From positions 10,299,001 to 10,363,000 of the forward strand of contig NW_026622963.1 in assembly GCF_023065955.2 (NCBI RefSeq): a stretch of DNA of 64,000 bases, given 5' to 3'. Below the pieces are notes generated by a model. The model was not told the DNA's origin, made no database searches, and saw only the letters and a list, made by a program, of their open reading frames with translations. Source of the DNA: Ursus arctos. Taxonomy: Eukaryota > Chordata > Mammalia > Carnivora > Ursidae. Made by a program: the position numbers and the translations under genes. Positions within the stretch are counted from its first letter, which is position 1, and every line of letters begins with the position of its first letter. Of this stretch, positions 23,346 to 62,325 are shown in pieces.

Positions 23346-24499
23346 GGCAGTAGCGGGGCGGGGTGGTGAAGGGGGGGCGAGCACTGGGGTGCCCGCCCTG
23401 CGGAAGTTAGGAATCTGGACTTTCACCTTTTCCCGAAAGAGGAACCCTTTTGGGTGCCAGACCCTGGACGACGCTGAGGAGGGGGACAGGGGTAAGGGAG
23501 TCTCCCCTCCCTGGCTGAATGCCCCCCCCCCCAAAACCTAGCCTTGGTCTGGGTAGGTCCCGGGAAAAGGAGAGTGGAAACTCCCCTCCCCTGGTCAGGT
23601 GTGGTGGGTGGGGATGGAGTTTGCTTCCCACTCCGGGCGCTGGTGTGGACGAGTTTCCTATGCACCCCTGGACCTTGGCCTGGAGCTCCGGAGCCCTTCC
23701 TGTCACCCCGTCTCCCTCCCTCAGAGTCGTGGGCACCCGGTTCCAGCGCAGATGCTCCTGGAGACACCTGCCTTCCCTCGTCCTTGTCCTCGCTCTGGTC
23801 CTGGGCAGTGGGTGGTGGCAGGCTGGCCCTTGCTGGTGGCAGAGTCTCCCAGTTGTCATTCCCCAGGCGGGGTCAGGTTCAGTCCCTCAGTTGTTGCGGA
23901 CCAGGTGCAGGCGGGGTCCTAAGAAGTGGAGTCATGAGCAAGCAGAGCTTGCGCTCTGGGGTGGGAGTGGAGGTAGGGGCAGACAACAAACAAGATAATT
24001 CCAGATTGGGGGGTGCCGTGAAGAAAAGAAAACTCGTGGTGTTTGGGGGGGTGGTAATGCTGCCTCGGAGAGGGTGGTCACGGAGGGCCTCTCAAGTGTC
24101 CCAGACTGAAGGGACATCAGGGGCAAAGACATGGGGATGGGGAGACTGTGCTTGGAGCCAGTGAGTGAGGGGAATTGTGGGAGGAAATGAGAGGACAGTG
24201 TGGGCCCAGGAAGGATCTGGATTTTATTCTAAAAGCAGTGGGGGCAGCCCCGTGGAAAGCGTCAAATACGGCAGAGTCTCGCTTCCCCAGCCTGAGCTCC
24301 ATAGCGCTGTCGGCTTTCTCCGCACTTTCAAGGGGGATCAGGACACTTGCGAGGCCAGTTGACTTGGCTGGGAGTGGCCCCCTCTGACCCTCGGAGTTCT
24401 CCTTTATAAAATGGGGTGATAATTTCTACCTCCCCAGGTGACACTTGGCCCAACCCGCTGTCCAACCCTCCCCACAGGGCCCAGCCCCCCTCCCACAGC

Positions 24500-27400
24500 A
24501 TGCCGGAGGGCCCCGAGCTGCATCTGGCCAGCCGCTTCGTGAACGAGGCGTGCAGGGGGCTGGTGTTCGGCGGGTGTGTGGAGAAGTCACCCATCAGCCG
24601 CAACCCTGAGGTGCCCTTTGAGAGCAGTGCGTACTGCATCTCATCCTCGGCCCGTGGCAAGGAGCTGCGCCTGACCCTGAGCCCGCTGCCCGGGGCCCAG
24701 CCCCCACGGGGGCCCCTGGCCCTGGTCTTCCGATTCGGCATGTCCGGCTCCTTCCAGCTGGCGGCCCAGGACGCGCTGCCGGCCCACGCCCACCTGCGCT
24801 TTTACACGGCTCCCCCCGGCCCCCGACTCGCCCTCTGCTTCGTGGACATCCGCCGCTTCGGCCGCTGGGACCTGGGGGGCGAGTGGCAGCCTGGCCGCGG
24901 GCCTTGCGTCTTGCTGGAGTATGAGCGGTTCAGGTAGGCCCAGCGCCAGGCATGACGACACAGTCTGGGGCTCCGGGCCGGCTCTGTGAGTGCCTCACTG
25001 GCCAGGGAGGGGCAGCTCTCCTCCCCTCTGACCCGCAGTCCCTTCGCGTGTCGACCAAGACAGTGTCCTTTCCCAGGGACAGCTCCCTGAGCTAATGGAT
25101 GTGGAACCCCAAAACTCATGGGGTTGGGCAAGAGGAGGATGGGCAGGCCTGCCCTGAGGACACATGGCCGGTTCGTGTCAGAGCTGGGGATCAGCATCCC
25201 GCTCTGCTTGGCTAAGAAGAAAGGTGAAGGGGCTTTAACAACCCGGTAAGAAGGGCGGCTGAACAGGAAGGAATTGCCTCAAGGCGGTGGGCAGGGGACT
25301 GCCTCGTGACACGGTTTCTTTTTTTTTTTTTAAGATTTTATTTTTATTTTTTTGAAGAGTTAGAGACAGCCAGAGAGAGAGGGAACACAAGCAGGGGGAG
25401 TGGAAGAGGAAGAAGCAGGCTCCTAGCGGAGGAGCCTGATGTGGGGCTCGATCCCATAATGCCGGGATCACGCCCTGAGCCGAAGGCAGACGCTTAACGA
25501 CTGCGCTACTCAGGCGCCCCCATGACACGGTTTCTGAACTGGGTTTGTGGTCTCCCACATTCTCCCTGCCCACTGGTCTGTGACAGTCCCATGGTTTCCT
25601 CGGCCGGAGGGGTCACCGCCCCACCTGGGAGGTGATGCATGTCACAGAGGATGGCACGGTGCCAGCCACTTCCCTTCCTCTAAAGGTGAAACGTGTATGG
25701 GTTTCGATTTTGTGCCAAGCCCTCTTCCCAGTGCAGGGGGTACCGCAGTGAGCAAGACGGGTGTGGTCCGTCTCCCACAGAGCTGAAGTTCAGATAGGGC
25801 AGGGGAGCAAGGACACAAAGTAGATGAGGTCAGATAGACACGTGCCTGAAGACAAATCCAAGAAGTAGATAATGACTCTTGGCCAGGGGCTTGGGGGGGG
25901 GGGGGCATTAGGAAAAGCCCACTCTAGGGGACATTTGAGCCAAGGCCTGCCTGATAAGAAGGAGCCAGCCTTTGCAAAGCCCCCGAGGAAAAGCACCCTT
26001 TACGAGAATCACAGACTCCAGGCCTGCAGCGGTCTTGGCCGTCCTCCCTTCCTTGGGGCTGGCCTGCTTTCCGTTGCCCCTTAGACTTCGTTGCCCGTCG
26101 GGGTGGGTCAGGGCGTCTTGAGCTCCTGGCCTTCCCAGGCACGATCCTGAGTGCACCCCAGGGACATGTCTGTCCTGGTCCTGGATTCCTCGCATCTTAG
26201 CTTTCCTGGGAAGTCACGGCACAAGGTAACCCTCTGCCAGCTGGCCCTGAAGTTTCTCACATGAGATTTCGGCTGTTCTCTTGGTCTCACAGCTGGGGAG
26301 CCTGCAGGGGTCTGCTCCCCTTAGTGCTCTGACCACCTAGGCCAACGTTCCACACTTACCTTTACCCCAAACTCTGTCTTCTGGCCCCTACTTCATATGC
26401 TTCTGCTGCCCATTACTGAGTCAGTCTCGCCAGGATCCTTTCCCACAAAGAAACAGGGTACATTTCCTCTTTGTGGGGGTGAGGAGGGATCCAGGACTCC
26501 CGGAGATGGGGTGGGGGCTGTTGGGACACTCGCTAGCCAGAACTTGTCACCACACACCTGCTACACAGAGCCAGTACCAGCTGCCTCGAAGATCTTCAGG
26601 GTCTTGAGAACAGTTGACCCCACCAGTGTCAGATCTTCGTATCTCGCCGATCAGAAGTTCCAGACGGGGAGCTCAACACTGCAGGCACACCTGAGCTCCT
26701 GGGGTCACCCTGTGCTCCAAAAAGTCTTGAAGTCTTAAATCAGGGTCTTTGGTGATATACACACAACATCTACAGACTTGTGTGTTTCCTTGAACACACT
26801 GCTTTTTTTTTTTTATGACTTTATTTATTTGAGAGAGAGTGAGTGAGCACAAGCAGTGGGAGCAGCAGAGGGAGAGGGAGAAGCAGGCTCCCCGCTGAGC
26901 AGGGAGTGTCAGAGACCACGAGGGGCTCGATCCCAGGACCCCAGGATCGTGACATGAGCTGAAAGCAGATGCTTAACCAACTAAGCCATCCAGGGGTCCC
27001 AAACACATTGCTTTTGATTGGTATTTTTCACCTTTCATAATGAATTCAAATCTCATATTGGTGTTCCCAATTAACAGGAAAATGGAGGGGCGCCTGGGTG
27101 GCTCAGATGGTTGCGCGGCTGTCTTTGGCTCAGGTCATGATCTCCCAGTCCTGGGATCGAGCCTCATGCAGGCTTCCAGCTCAGCAGGGAGTCTGCTTCT
27201 TCCTCTTCCTCTTCTTTCTCTGTCTCTCTCAAATGAATAAACAAAATCCTTAAAAAAAAAAAAAAAAGGAAAATGGTGGTTCCCGCTGCCAAAATAGCAC
27301 TGAGGCTGGGAAGCAGGGAACAGGGACTCCCACGGTCCCTCCCCTTGCACCCAGGCACAGGTACCCCCGGCCCCTCTCCCCTATCCTGCAGCAAGGCCTC

Positions 27401-29700
27401 AGGGATAGGGCAGAGAAGGGGGTCTCCTGTGCCAGGGCCCTCCCACCCCAATGTCAGTGTTCCCCCAGGGAGAACGTGTTACGAAACCTAGCGGACAAGG
27501 TCTTTGACCAGCCCATCTGCGAGGCCCTCTTGGACCAGAGGTTCTTCAATGGCATTGGCAACTATCTCCGGGCAGAGATCCTATACCGGTCAGCAGGCGG
27601 GCATGAGGACTAGGGAGGGCTGGGTGCACCCACGTTCTCCACTGCTAAGCACGGCTCTCTCCACCCTGCCGCAGGCTGAGGATACCCCCCTTCGAGAAGG
27701 CCCGCAAGGTTCTGGAGGCGCTGCAGCAGCGCCGGCCGGTGAGGGTGCAGGGAGGGATGCGGCAGACCCATCGGAGCGGGCCAGCAGTGACGCGTCTCCA
27801 GCTTTGGGCCCGTTTCCCTTTCTCTGCAGGGTCGGGGGTGGGGGGCAGATGGATTGTCTCTTGAGTCCTGCCAAGCTCTTGGAGTTCTCCTCCCCGGGGC
27901 TCAGCTGCCTTCACAGTGGCCTTGCCTCTGCCCCTTCTCCAGAGCCCAGAGCTGACCCTGAGCCAGAAGATCAGGGCTAAGCTGCGGAACCCAGACCTGC
28001 TGGAGCTGTGTCACTCTGTGCCCAAGGAAGTGGTCCAGCTCGGTGAGGCCCCTGCTTCAGCACCCTGTGCAAACCCACGGCTGCTCCCGCCCCACCTGGG
28101 GTAATCTAGTTGTTATACATGGACCAAGCCTCCTCACTTGGGAGGTGTCTATGTCCTCTGAGCAGCTCAGGAGACAGGCAGGACAAGGATTAATCACCCT
28201 ACCCCAGGATGGGAAAGCCATAGCCCAGAGTGGGGAAGCCACCAGCCTGAGGGCGCACAGCTGGAGGAGGGAGAGCCTCAGCCCCCTGACTCAGTCCATC
28301 AGCTATGTAGCTGAGGTCTGGGCCAGGTCGACCAGGCTCCCCCTCCTCTCAGCCTGAGTCCACCCTCCGACTTCCACCTCGTTCCTCTGTCCCACAGGGG
28401 GCAAAGGTTACGGGCCGGAGAGCGGGGAGGAGGACTTTGCTGCCTTTCGAGCGTGGCTGCGGTGCTATGGCATGCCGGGCATGAGCTCCCTGCGGGACCG
28501 GCGGGGCCGGACCATCTGGTTTCAGGTTTGGGCCCTAATCTCACATAGGCAAATGGAGATCCCAAGGAAGCTAGTGGGGTGGACAGACCGCCTGGGGTCA
28601 CAGCAGGGCAGGAGCTGGGGCCTCCCAGGACCTGCTTGGGGGTCACACCGTTCCTGCTGGTCTAAGCCTTCCCCACGCTTTACCCCTCCTCTCCTCAGCT
28701 CCAGGGCCCCAGCCAGTAGAGCAGCCCAAGACAGGGTGGCCTTGTTGACGTGGGGGGGACGGGGTGGTCAGAGGGGCTTCTTAGGGGAGAAGCTCCATCG
28801 ATATGGAAGGACAGTTGTGAACTCTGCCTCTCCAAGGAAAACTACCCCTGCCCTAGCCAGGTTGATTCCTGAATTCTCCTCATTCCATTTTAGGGGGATC
28901 CTGGCCCCCTGGCCCCCAAAGGTAAGCTACTCTTAATAAGCTCGGAGGGCAGGAAGGACTAGTTGCTTGCCAGAGCTTCATCACCCTTCTCCATCCCAGT
29001 CCCCACTCCACCCCCGGGAGTCATCCCAGAGCGGGAGTCTGCAGAAAGGGGGCTGAGGGCACAGGACCCTCCCACCCCAGTGTCAGTGTCCTGCAGGGGG
29101 CAAGTCCCACAAGAAGAAATCCAAGGGAGCACGGCAGGGGCCTGAGCACAGGATGGAGGTATGGCTCCTCCCTGCATTCTCCCCTGCCCGGGCCACACCG
29201 CCCAGGTGCCCTCCTTGACAATGGGGGGGGGGGCAACGGTGGGTCCTCACCAACCCCTGAACTCACGGAGCCCCTTGGGGACCTATATCACCTCTGCTCA
29301 GGACCCTCTGCTTCCAAGCACGGCCCCTTCCAGGACACGTGGGGCACGGAGAGGCCCTCCAGAGCAAAGTAAAGCCCAGCAGCCTGAGGGGACCAGCCTC
29401 CAACAGGACCCAGAGGTCCCCCCAGTCCCCAAGAAGGGAAAAAGGAGGCGGCGACCAGCAACCTCAGGTGGGCCTTGCTCAGCGTGCTGCTCTGGGGAGA
29501 GAAGGCTCTGCAGGAGAGGAAGGGGTGGTAGCGCGGGTAGGAGGACTGCGGACAGAGGTTGTGGGGGAGGCCGTAGGCGCAGTCCTCAGCCTGGGGTCTG
29601 AGCTGTCACCTCACCTGTCCTCCTCCCAGGCCACCGCAGACCCCGAAGGATCAAGGCTGACACCCCATCCTTGGAGAATGAGGGGATGGCAGCCTCTTAG
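24500..29700 (+). CDS. NEIL1: Endonuclease VIII-like 1 DNA glycosylase/AP lyase, complete (9 coding exons)
   Basis: NEIL1 excises oxidised pyrimidines, formamidopyrimidines and hydantoins in nuclear base-excision repair, then cleaves the strand by beta,delta-elimination. Coding exons: 24500-24933, 27469-27588, 27675-27738, 27943-28042, 28398-28525, 28894-28921, 29097-29158, 29302-29467, 29630-29700. They join in frame to 390 aa, the human length. The start is fixed by MPEGPELH: Pro2 (catalytic amine after Met removal) and Glu3. Lys54 in ARGKEL is a further catalytic residue. The H2TH region spans roughly 150-245. RTIWFQ near residues 277-282 forms the zincless finger, which includes Arg277. 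The C-terminus is basic (KKKSK, KKGKRRRR) and disordered, consistent with DNA and partner binding. Residue 242 is encoded by AAA (28403-28405), the known A-to-I recoding site. Residue 46 is Cys where I recall Arg in human. Intron 1 (2.5 kb) carries three SINEs. Confidence 0.98.
25320..25522 (-). mobile_element. Can-SINE in NEIL1 intron 1 (young bear-type subfamily)
   Basis: Antisense to NEIL1. A perfect 13-bp duplication TGACACGGTTTCT lies at 25307-25319 and 25523-25535. Confidence 0.95.
26807..27001 (-). mobile_element. Can-SINE in NEIL1 intron 1
   Basis: Antisense copy. The flanking repeats AACACACTGCTTTT (26793-26806) and AACACATTGCTTTT (27002-27015) differ at one base. It lies 85 bp from an oppositely oriented SINE. 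Confidence 0.94.
27087..27266 (+). mobile_element. Can-SINE in NEIL1 intron 1
   Basis: Sense copy with AGGAAAATGG flanks (about 27076-27085 and 27267-27276). Its poly-A tail ends about 200 bp before NEIL1 coding exon 2. Confidence 0.94.
28404..28404 (+). promoter_or_regulatory. NEIL1: Predicted A-to-I RNA editing position (NEIL1 K242R)
   Basis: Counting codons from the ATG through exon 5 puts AAA (28403-28405) exactly at residue 242 in GGKGY. In human NEIL1, ADAR1 converts the middle A of this codon to inosine, recoding Lys to Arg in the lesion-recognition loop and shifting substrate preference. The codon is conserved here, but editing itself cannot be seen in DNA. Confidence 0.7.
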
Positions 29701-29902
29701 CGGGAGGGCCTCCTTGTTCGTGTCCACCCTCTTCCTCTGCCATGCCCTGGGTCCCGGGGCCTGGGCGGCTCACTGGAAGCAGCTTGGAGCTGCTGGGGGC
29801 TGGGTACCCCTGGCTCTGTGGCTGTTCCTTGCACAGCTGTGTTTTTAATTGTACCCCACCTTCCCCATTTTTTAAGCCCGCGTGAAAAATGCTGTCATTT
29901 TT

Positions 29903-29908
29903 AATAAA
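29903..29908 (+). terminator. NEIL1: NEIL1 poly(A) signal
   Basis: AATAAA lies 203 bases after the TAG stop, giving a short 3' UTR. It is the last NEIL1 element before the convergent MAN2C1 3' end. Confidence 0.88.
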
Positions 29909-30424
29909 CTAATACACTTGAATTTCTTGGCACTTCTTGGGCTGGCTGCAGGTCTGGGAAGGCCAAGTGGGGAGGCATGCTGCCTGACCTTGGAGATAGG
30001 AGAGCCCCCGGGGCAAGGCCTACCGAACCCCATCCCAGTCCACCAGGCCCTGGCTCTCAGAGGACAGCCTGCCTCTGCAGGTGCAGCCTCCCAGAGGTGG
30101 TGTAGGGACCCTGATCCCAGGCAGCCTGGGCCCCACGGCCCCTTCCGTCCAGAATTCCCAGCACTGCCACCTGCCAGTGCTCCTCTCCCGGTGGGCGGCC
30201 AGCGGGAATCCACCCTCTTGGCTTCCTCCCCACGGGAGGAGCTTCTTATCCCTGGGTCTCTTAGCCAGCTTGTGGTCACTGATATCCCAAATCTCAGGGG
30301 GTCTGCAACCCAGACCCTGCACACACAGAGAAGCTCGGGTCTTGCCCCTGTCCCCAAATGCCTGAGGACAGGCCCCGAGGGGAGTGACCAGGGACTACTG
30401 CTAGCAGGGTTCCTGAGTCAAGGG

Positions 30425-30430
30425 TTTATT
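30425..30430 (-). terminator. MAN2C1: MAN2C1 poly(A) signal
   Basis: Plus-strand TTTATT is AATAAA on the minus strand, 91 bases after the MAN2C1 stop codon. The MAN2C1 3' UTR is therefore only about 0.1 kb. Confidence 0.85.
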
Positions 30431-30520
30431 CAAGAGGTGACTGATCCTTGCTTCAGGCGGGGGAGGCAGAAGTGAGGAGCCCCCCAAGCCTTCCACACAT
30501 AAAACCCCACCGTCAGCGGC

Positions 30521-41508
<10,988 letters not shown>

Positions 41509-41760
41509 CGCCGCGCGCCCGCTCCTCTCCCCGGAAGGCCCCTGCCGCTGCCGGCGCGGCCCACGGCCGGGAACCAAAGGTTCCGGCGTCCGAAGGGCGC
41601 CTTCCAGCCCCGGGCAGCTTTTCTCGGAACACTGGCGGCTCTCGGAAGCCGCGCCGCGCTGAACTTTGAGCGGGCCGCTGAGAGTCCAGAGCGCGGCTCC
41701 CGAGGCTCTCCTCTAGCTCTTCCGAACTGGCTGGCCACTGGGCAAACCCCTAAATAGAAC

Positions 41761-43590
41761 GGCAAGTGCGACGCTTTGATTCTCCGAAAGTCCCGACACA
41801 GAGACCGGGGATTTTAGGCACGACGGGCGGAGCCCCGGCTGCTGCACACGCAGGTCACCGGGCTCAGAAGCCACAAGCGGGAACCGGCTAGCCCTCCAAG
41901 GCCCCCCAGACCTCCGGTGCTATCTAGAAAACCTGCTGAACGCGGGAAGAGCCAGACGCCAGGGCCTGTGCTTTGAAGCTGATCGGCAGACATGTGTTAA
42001 ATAGGGAGGGGTTTGCACCCCAATAACCGGAGCTTCCTCCTACATATTTTGTATTTATAGCTGTCATTTATCGCCAGAAACCCTGGGAATATTTTGATGT
42101 GATGGCAGATCACAGTCACAGCATTCAAGATCCCACTTGAATAATGTATTTCACCACACAGGACTGGAGAGTTCAGAAAAGCCACAATGCCAGAAACACC
42201 TCCAATTTCATCCTTACCCTAGTAGTCCATTGGCAGTTTTTTTCCCCCTTCTAGGATTGCCAGGCTTGTCTATAAATCGTTACTAAGAAAAATATATACA
42301 CATTAGCCCTGATATTTTAATGGAAATACTGACCAAGTACACATTTCAAGTGCAAATCACAGGGAAGGGTGACTAAGTACAGAATACCAAACGTGATTTA
42401 AACTAAAGATAAGTAACTCGCTGCTATAACACAGGCTGGGTTTAGAGCTTGGAGTTCAGTTTTCAGAAGGCAGTTGGGATAAAGGTGGTGCTTGTGAAAA
42501 CCCTGGCTGTAGATGAAGCTCCCTCTTCTTTTGGTTGCCCTGATGCGTTGCATTTTCTCCTGAACTCGGCCCTGAAACCAGATCCTGACCTGCAGGCAGG
42601 TAGGTCTGGAGGTAACAGTGTGAGGGCAGCCAGCAGCTGGGGCTGCCCCTGATCAGACCCCATCAATTTCTCCCATAATTCCAAGTAAACATGACCTTTC
42701 TTGAATGAGCAGAGGGGGATAGGTGAACTATTGCTGGAAAAACTTGAAGATCTTTCCCCTCAATCAATAATGTATCACTCCAAGTCAGGCACTGTCCAGC
42801 TTCAACCCTATAGTCTCCTCCCACAAGGCTCTTTTACCACCCCCTACACTTTGGGGCTCAGAGTCTCCTGTTCCCCCTGCAACAAAAAAGTCCAAAACTG
42901 GAGAAGGCTGTACCATGTGTTTTTAAAGTTCAGAAGCCCCCAAATTTGTAGTCTTTGGTGGTAGTGTTGGGGTTTTTTAAGCAAACAAAACCACACAAAA
43001 CACTGTTTGTTGCTTTACAACTGACACTAGGGTAATGGCTGATGGAGAATGAATCTACCAGAGTACTCGGAGCAGTTCAGTTGGTCTTTGTTCAGAAACT
43101 CCAGGCTGAAGACACAGAAAAATCCTAATCACTCAGTTTAAATGTCTGGTCTGCCAGTCTAAGTTTATGTAATAAAAAAATATATATTCCATTTGCAGTT
43201 GCTAAGAAGGTAGCAAATCTTCTCTCTCCCAACCCATTTATACCACACGCCTTGTACACATTTCTTTCAAATACTGGTTTGGTATTTAAGTTGTTCACCC
43301 CCATTTCCAATTAAGGATAAGAAAAACAACACAGAGAAATGCAAACTAAATAGCCGGACAACTACCCAAATAGAAAATATTTCCAAACAGTTGAAATAAG
43401 GGGAAAAACATGTACTAAAAGAATCAAGTATTCTATTTTAAAAATTTGGAATATTTTGATTTGGGACAAGTGCAATGAACTATTTAAAGCAAATTCTTGT
43501 TTGTGCCGAGGATAAGGAATTGAAGCCCAAATCCCTGCTCCACAATAGTTCTCTGGTGAGGACAAGGGACTTGGGTTGAGAAGTCATTCC
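41761..43590. other. Intergenic stretch between MAN2C1 promoter and SIN3A 3' end
   Basis: About 1.8 kb of moderately AT-rich sequence with no Can-SINE, which is unusual for this window. I see no coding signal, RNA gene or clear transposon. Part of it may be distal SIN3A 3' UTR if transcription runs past the proximal poly(A) signal. Confidence 0.5.
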
Positions 43591-43608
43591 TTAAGTAAGA
43601 ACCAAGCT

Positions 43609-43614
43609 TTATTT
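43609..43614 (-). terminator. SIN3A: Likely SIN3A poly(A) signal
   Basis: Plus-strand TTTATTTATTT reads AAATAAATAAA on the minus strand. It gives a 3' UTR of about 1.1 kb after the stop codon at 44729. Confidence 0.65.
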
Positions 43615-43619
43615 ATTTA

Positions 43620-43622
43620 CAA

Positions 43623-43661
<39 letters not shown>

Positions 43662-43712
43662 AAGGGAAAAAAAGGAAAGAAAGAAAAGAAAGGAAAATAA
43701 GAAAAAAAAAAA
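43620..43712. repeat. A-rich / (AAAAG)n purine tract in SIN3A 3' UTR
   Basis: About 93 bases of almost pure A and G, starting with a run of about 19 A and then AAAAG units. In SIN3A mRNA it reads as a U/C tract just upstream of the predicted poly(A) signal. Confidence 0.9.
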
Positions 43713-43960
43713 ACAGTTGGGGCAAGGGGGAAGACAAGTTTTACACAAAAGTACTACAACAGTAACTCCCTTTGGTAAAAAGTGTAATAAATGTCTTGTA
43801 CATCTGTTCATAGGTACTAAATCTGAGCCACAGAGAACTATGGTACACAAGAAGCTAGAGCAGTTATGCTAGCACATCAAAGCATATTTCTTTTAATAAA
43901 AAATCGACAGTATGTACATTATTTACAAAAAAAAAAAAGAAAAAGAAAAACGAAGTTAAA

Positions 43961-43962
<2 letters not shown>

Positions 43963-43991
<29 letters not shown>
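43963..43991. repeat. (TG)n microsatellite in SIN3A 3' UTR
   Basis: About 14 TG units; in the mRNA this is a CA repeat. Confidence 0.93.
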
Positions 43992-44728
43992 CAGAGAGTA
44001 AAGCTGGTGGATGGCACTAGGGTAGACTAGTAAAGAAGCAGGTACAAAACAGTTCCACGGGAGCTAAAAAGGACGACGGATTTGAACTTGCTGAGGTTGA
44101 GAACCAGAGGAGAGTGTAAAGGGTGGGCAGCGAGGGATTCGTCAGGAAAAACCCACAAGATGATCAACCCCAAAGCCAAACTGCAGGTCCCAGATAAAAC
44201 CTAATGGGTGATCTAGATGTGCTCGAGTGACCGGGAAAAAAAAAAAAAATCAAATCCAGTTTTTTTTCCTTTTGGGGGGAGAGGAGAGGAGCAGTGACCA
44301 TCAGAGTTACAATCCATCCGAGCGGTGAGTCCTTCCCCAGTCTGTCAGTGCACGCCCATCCAGTCAAGGTGTGAACAGCATCTGGCTCCTTCATCGAAGG
44401 TCAGGCCCCAGGAGACTCCAGTCTTAGCTCTGCTGGTGTGTGTAAGCAAGCTGCATGTCTCTGTGCTTGCACGGATCTCCTTCCCTCCAGGGCAGGCTAA
44501 TCCCCACACCCCTTGGGAAAAGTTCCAGCTCCAGCTTTGTAAGGTGTCCACGTTCCTTTTATGTAGCCCACTTGGTGCCAGGTTGCACCAGCCACACACT
44601 GATCAGGTGGCCATGTCCCAGAGAGGCCCAGTGAGGCTTGAAAGGCATCTTCCTTGTTTCTTCAGTGTGCGTGAGTGCACGCGCTCCCCACACACACCCC
44701 CCTCAAGTTATCTGCTCTGGCTCTGCAG

Positions 44729-61364
<16,636 letters not shown>

Positions 61365-61590
61365 TCAAGCAAAGGCAAGTCACCAGTGAACCAAGAAAAT
61401 ACGCCTGTCATACAGTCAACCTTCCTTTGATAGTTCCAGTCACTCAGCTCAGAAAGTTTTTTTTGGTTGGTTACTTTAGAAAATTAATCACATATAACCA
61501 GTATTTCATATTCTTAGAGAATAAGCCTAAATCTTCAACAGTATTACTGATCCATGAGTAAAGCTTTCTTATCCATTTAAAAGCAAAACT

Positions 61591-61790
61591 GGGGCGCCAG
61601 GGTGGCTCAGTTGGTTAAGCGTCTGTCTTAGGTTCAGGTGATGATCCCAGGGTCCTAGGATCAAGGCCCAGGTGGGGCTCTCTGCTCAGTAGGGAGCCTG
61701 CTTTTCCATCTCCCTCTGCAGCTCCCCCTGCTTGTGCTCTGTCAAATAAATAAATACAATCTAAAAAAACAAAACAAAAACATAGGCAGC
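61591..61790 (+). mobile_element. Can-SINE in SIN3A intron
   Basis: Antisense to SIN3A, about 230 bp upstream (in gene direction) of the 61185-61358 exon. AAAGCAAAACT-like flanks are weak, and the tail is (AAAAC)-rich. Confidence 0.9.
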
Positions 61791-62325
61791 TCATTTAATG
61801 TGCTGCTTATTTAAAGTTCTAAGGAATTGTAAAAAAAATTTTACATGAAAGAAAATCCTCATGGCTTCCTGTTTTTATGGTGCTTCTCTACCATGTACAA
61901 CTTGCTTTCACACTCATTTCATCTACACAACTACCCCGGGAAGGAGGCTGAAGGGGGGAGGTGCCCTGTTACACAGGAGACAAATTTCACTGTGTGCCAA
62001 GGTGAGGACAGAGGCTGTGGAGAAACATGAAAGCTAGATCCCTGTCTATATTCCCAGTCTGAGCACAAAGTCTGAAACTCACTAGCTATTCAAGAATTGG
62101 TTGCTGAATCACTTACCCAGGGGTTCTCAGCTGAAGGAACAGAGTTAGGACTAACGTTCGAGCTTCCTGACCCATAGGCCGATATTCAGTCTAATATATT
62201 ACTTATTTTTCTATACCAGATAAAAAATATAGTACTTAAATTGTAAATGTTAATTGACTCAATTTCAACACAGGTCAATCACGACGGACTGTTGGTAATG
62301 ATTGAGACTATGTTTTGTGTGTGTG

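Noticed and set aside
23407..24164. Overlapping ORFs of 107-206 codons on both strands upstream of NEIL1
   Set aside because: They lie in the GC-rich NEIL1 5' intron. They conflict with each other and show no family resemblance or conserved start context.
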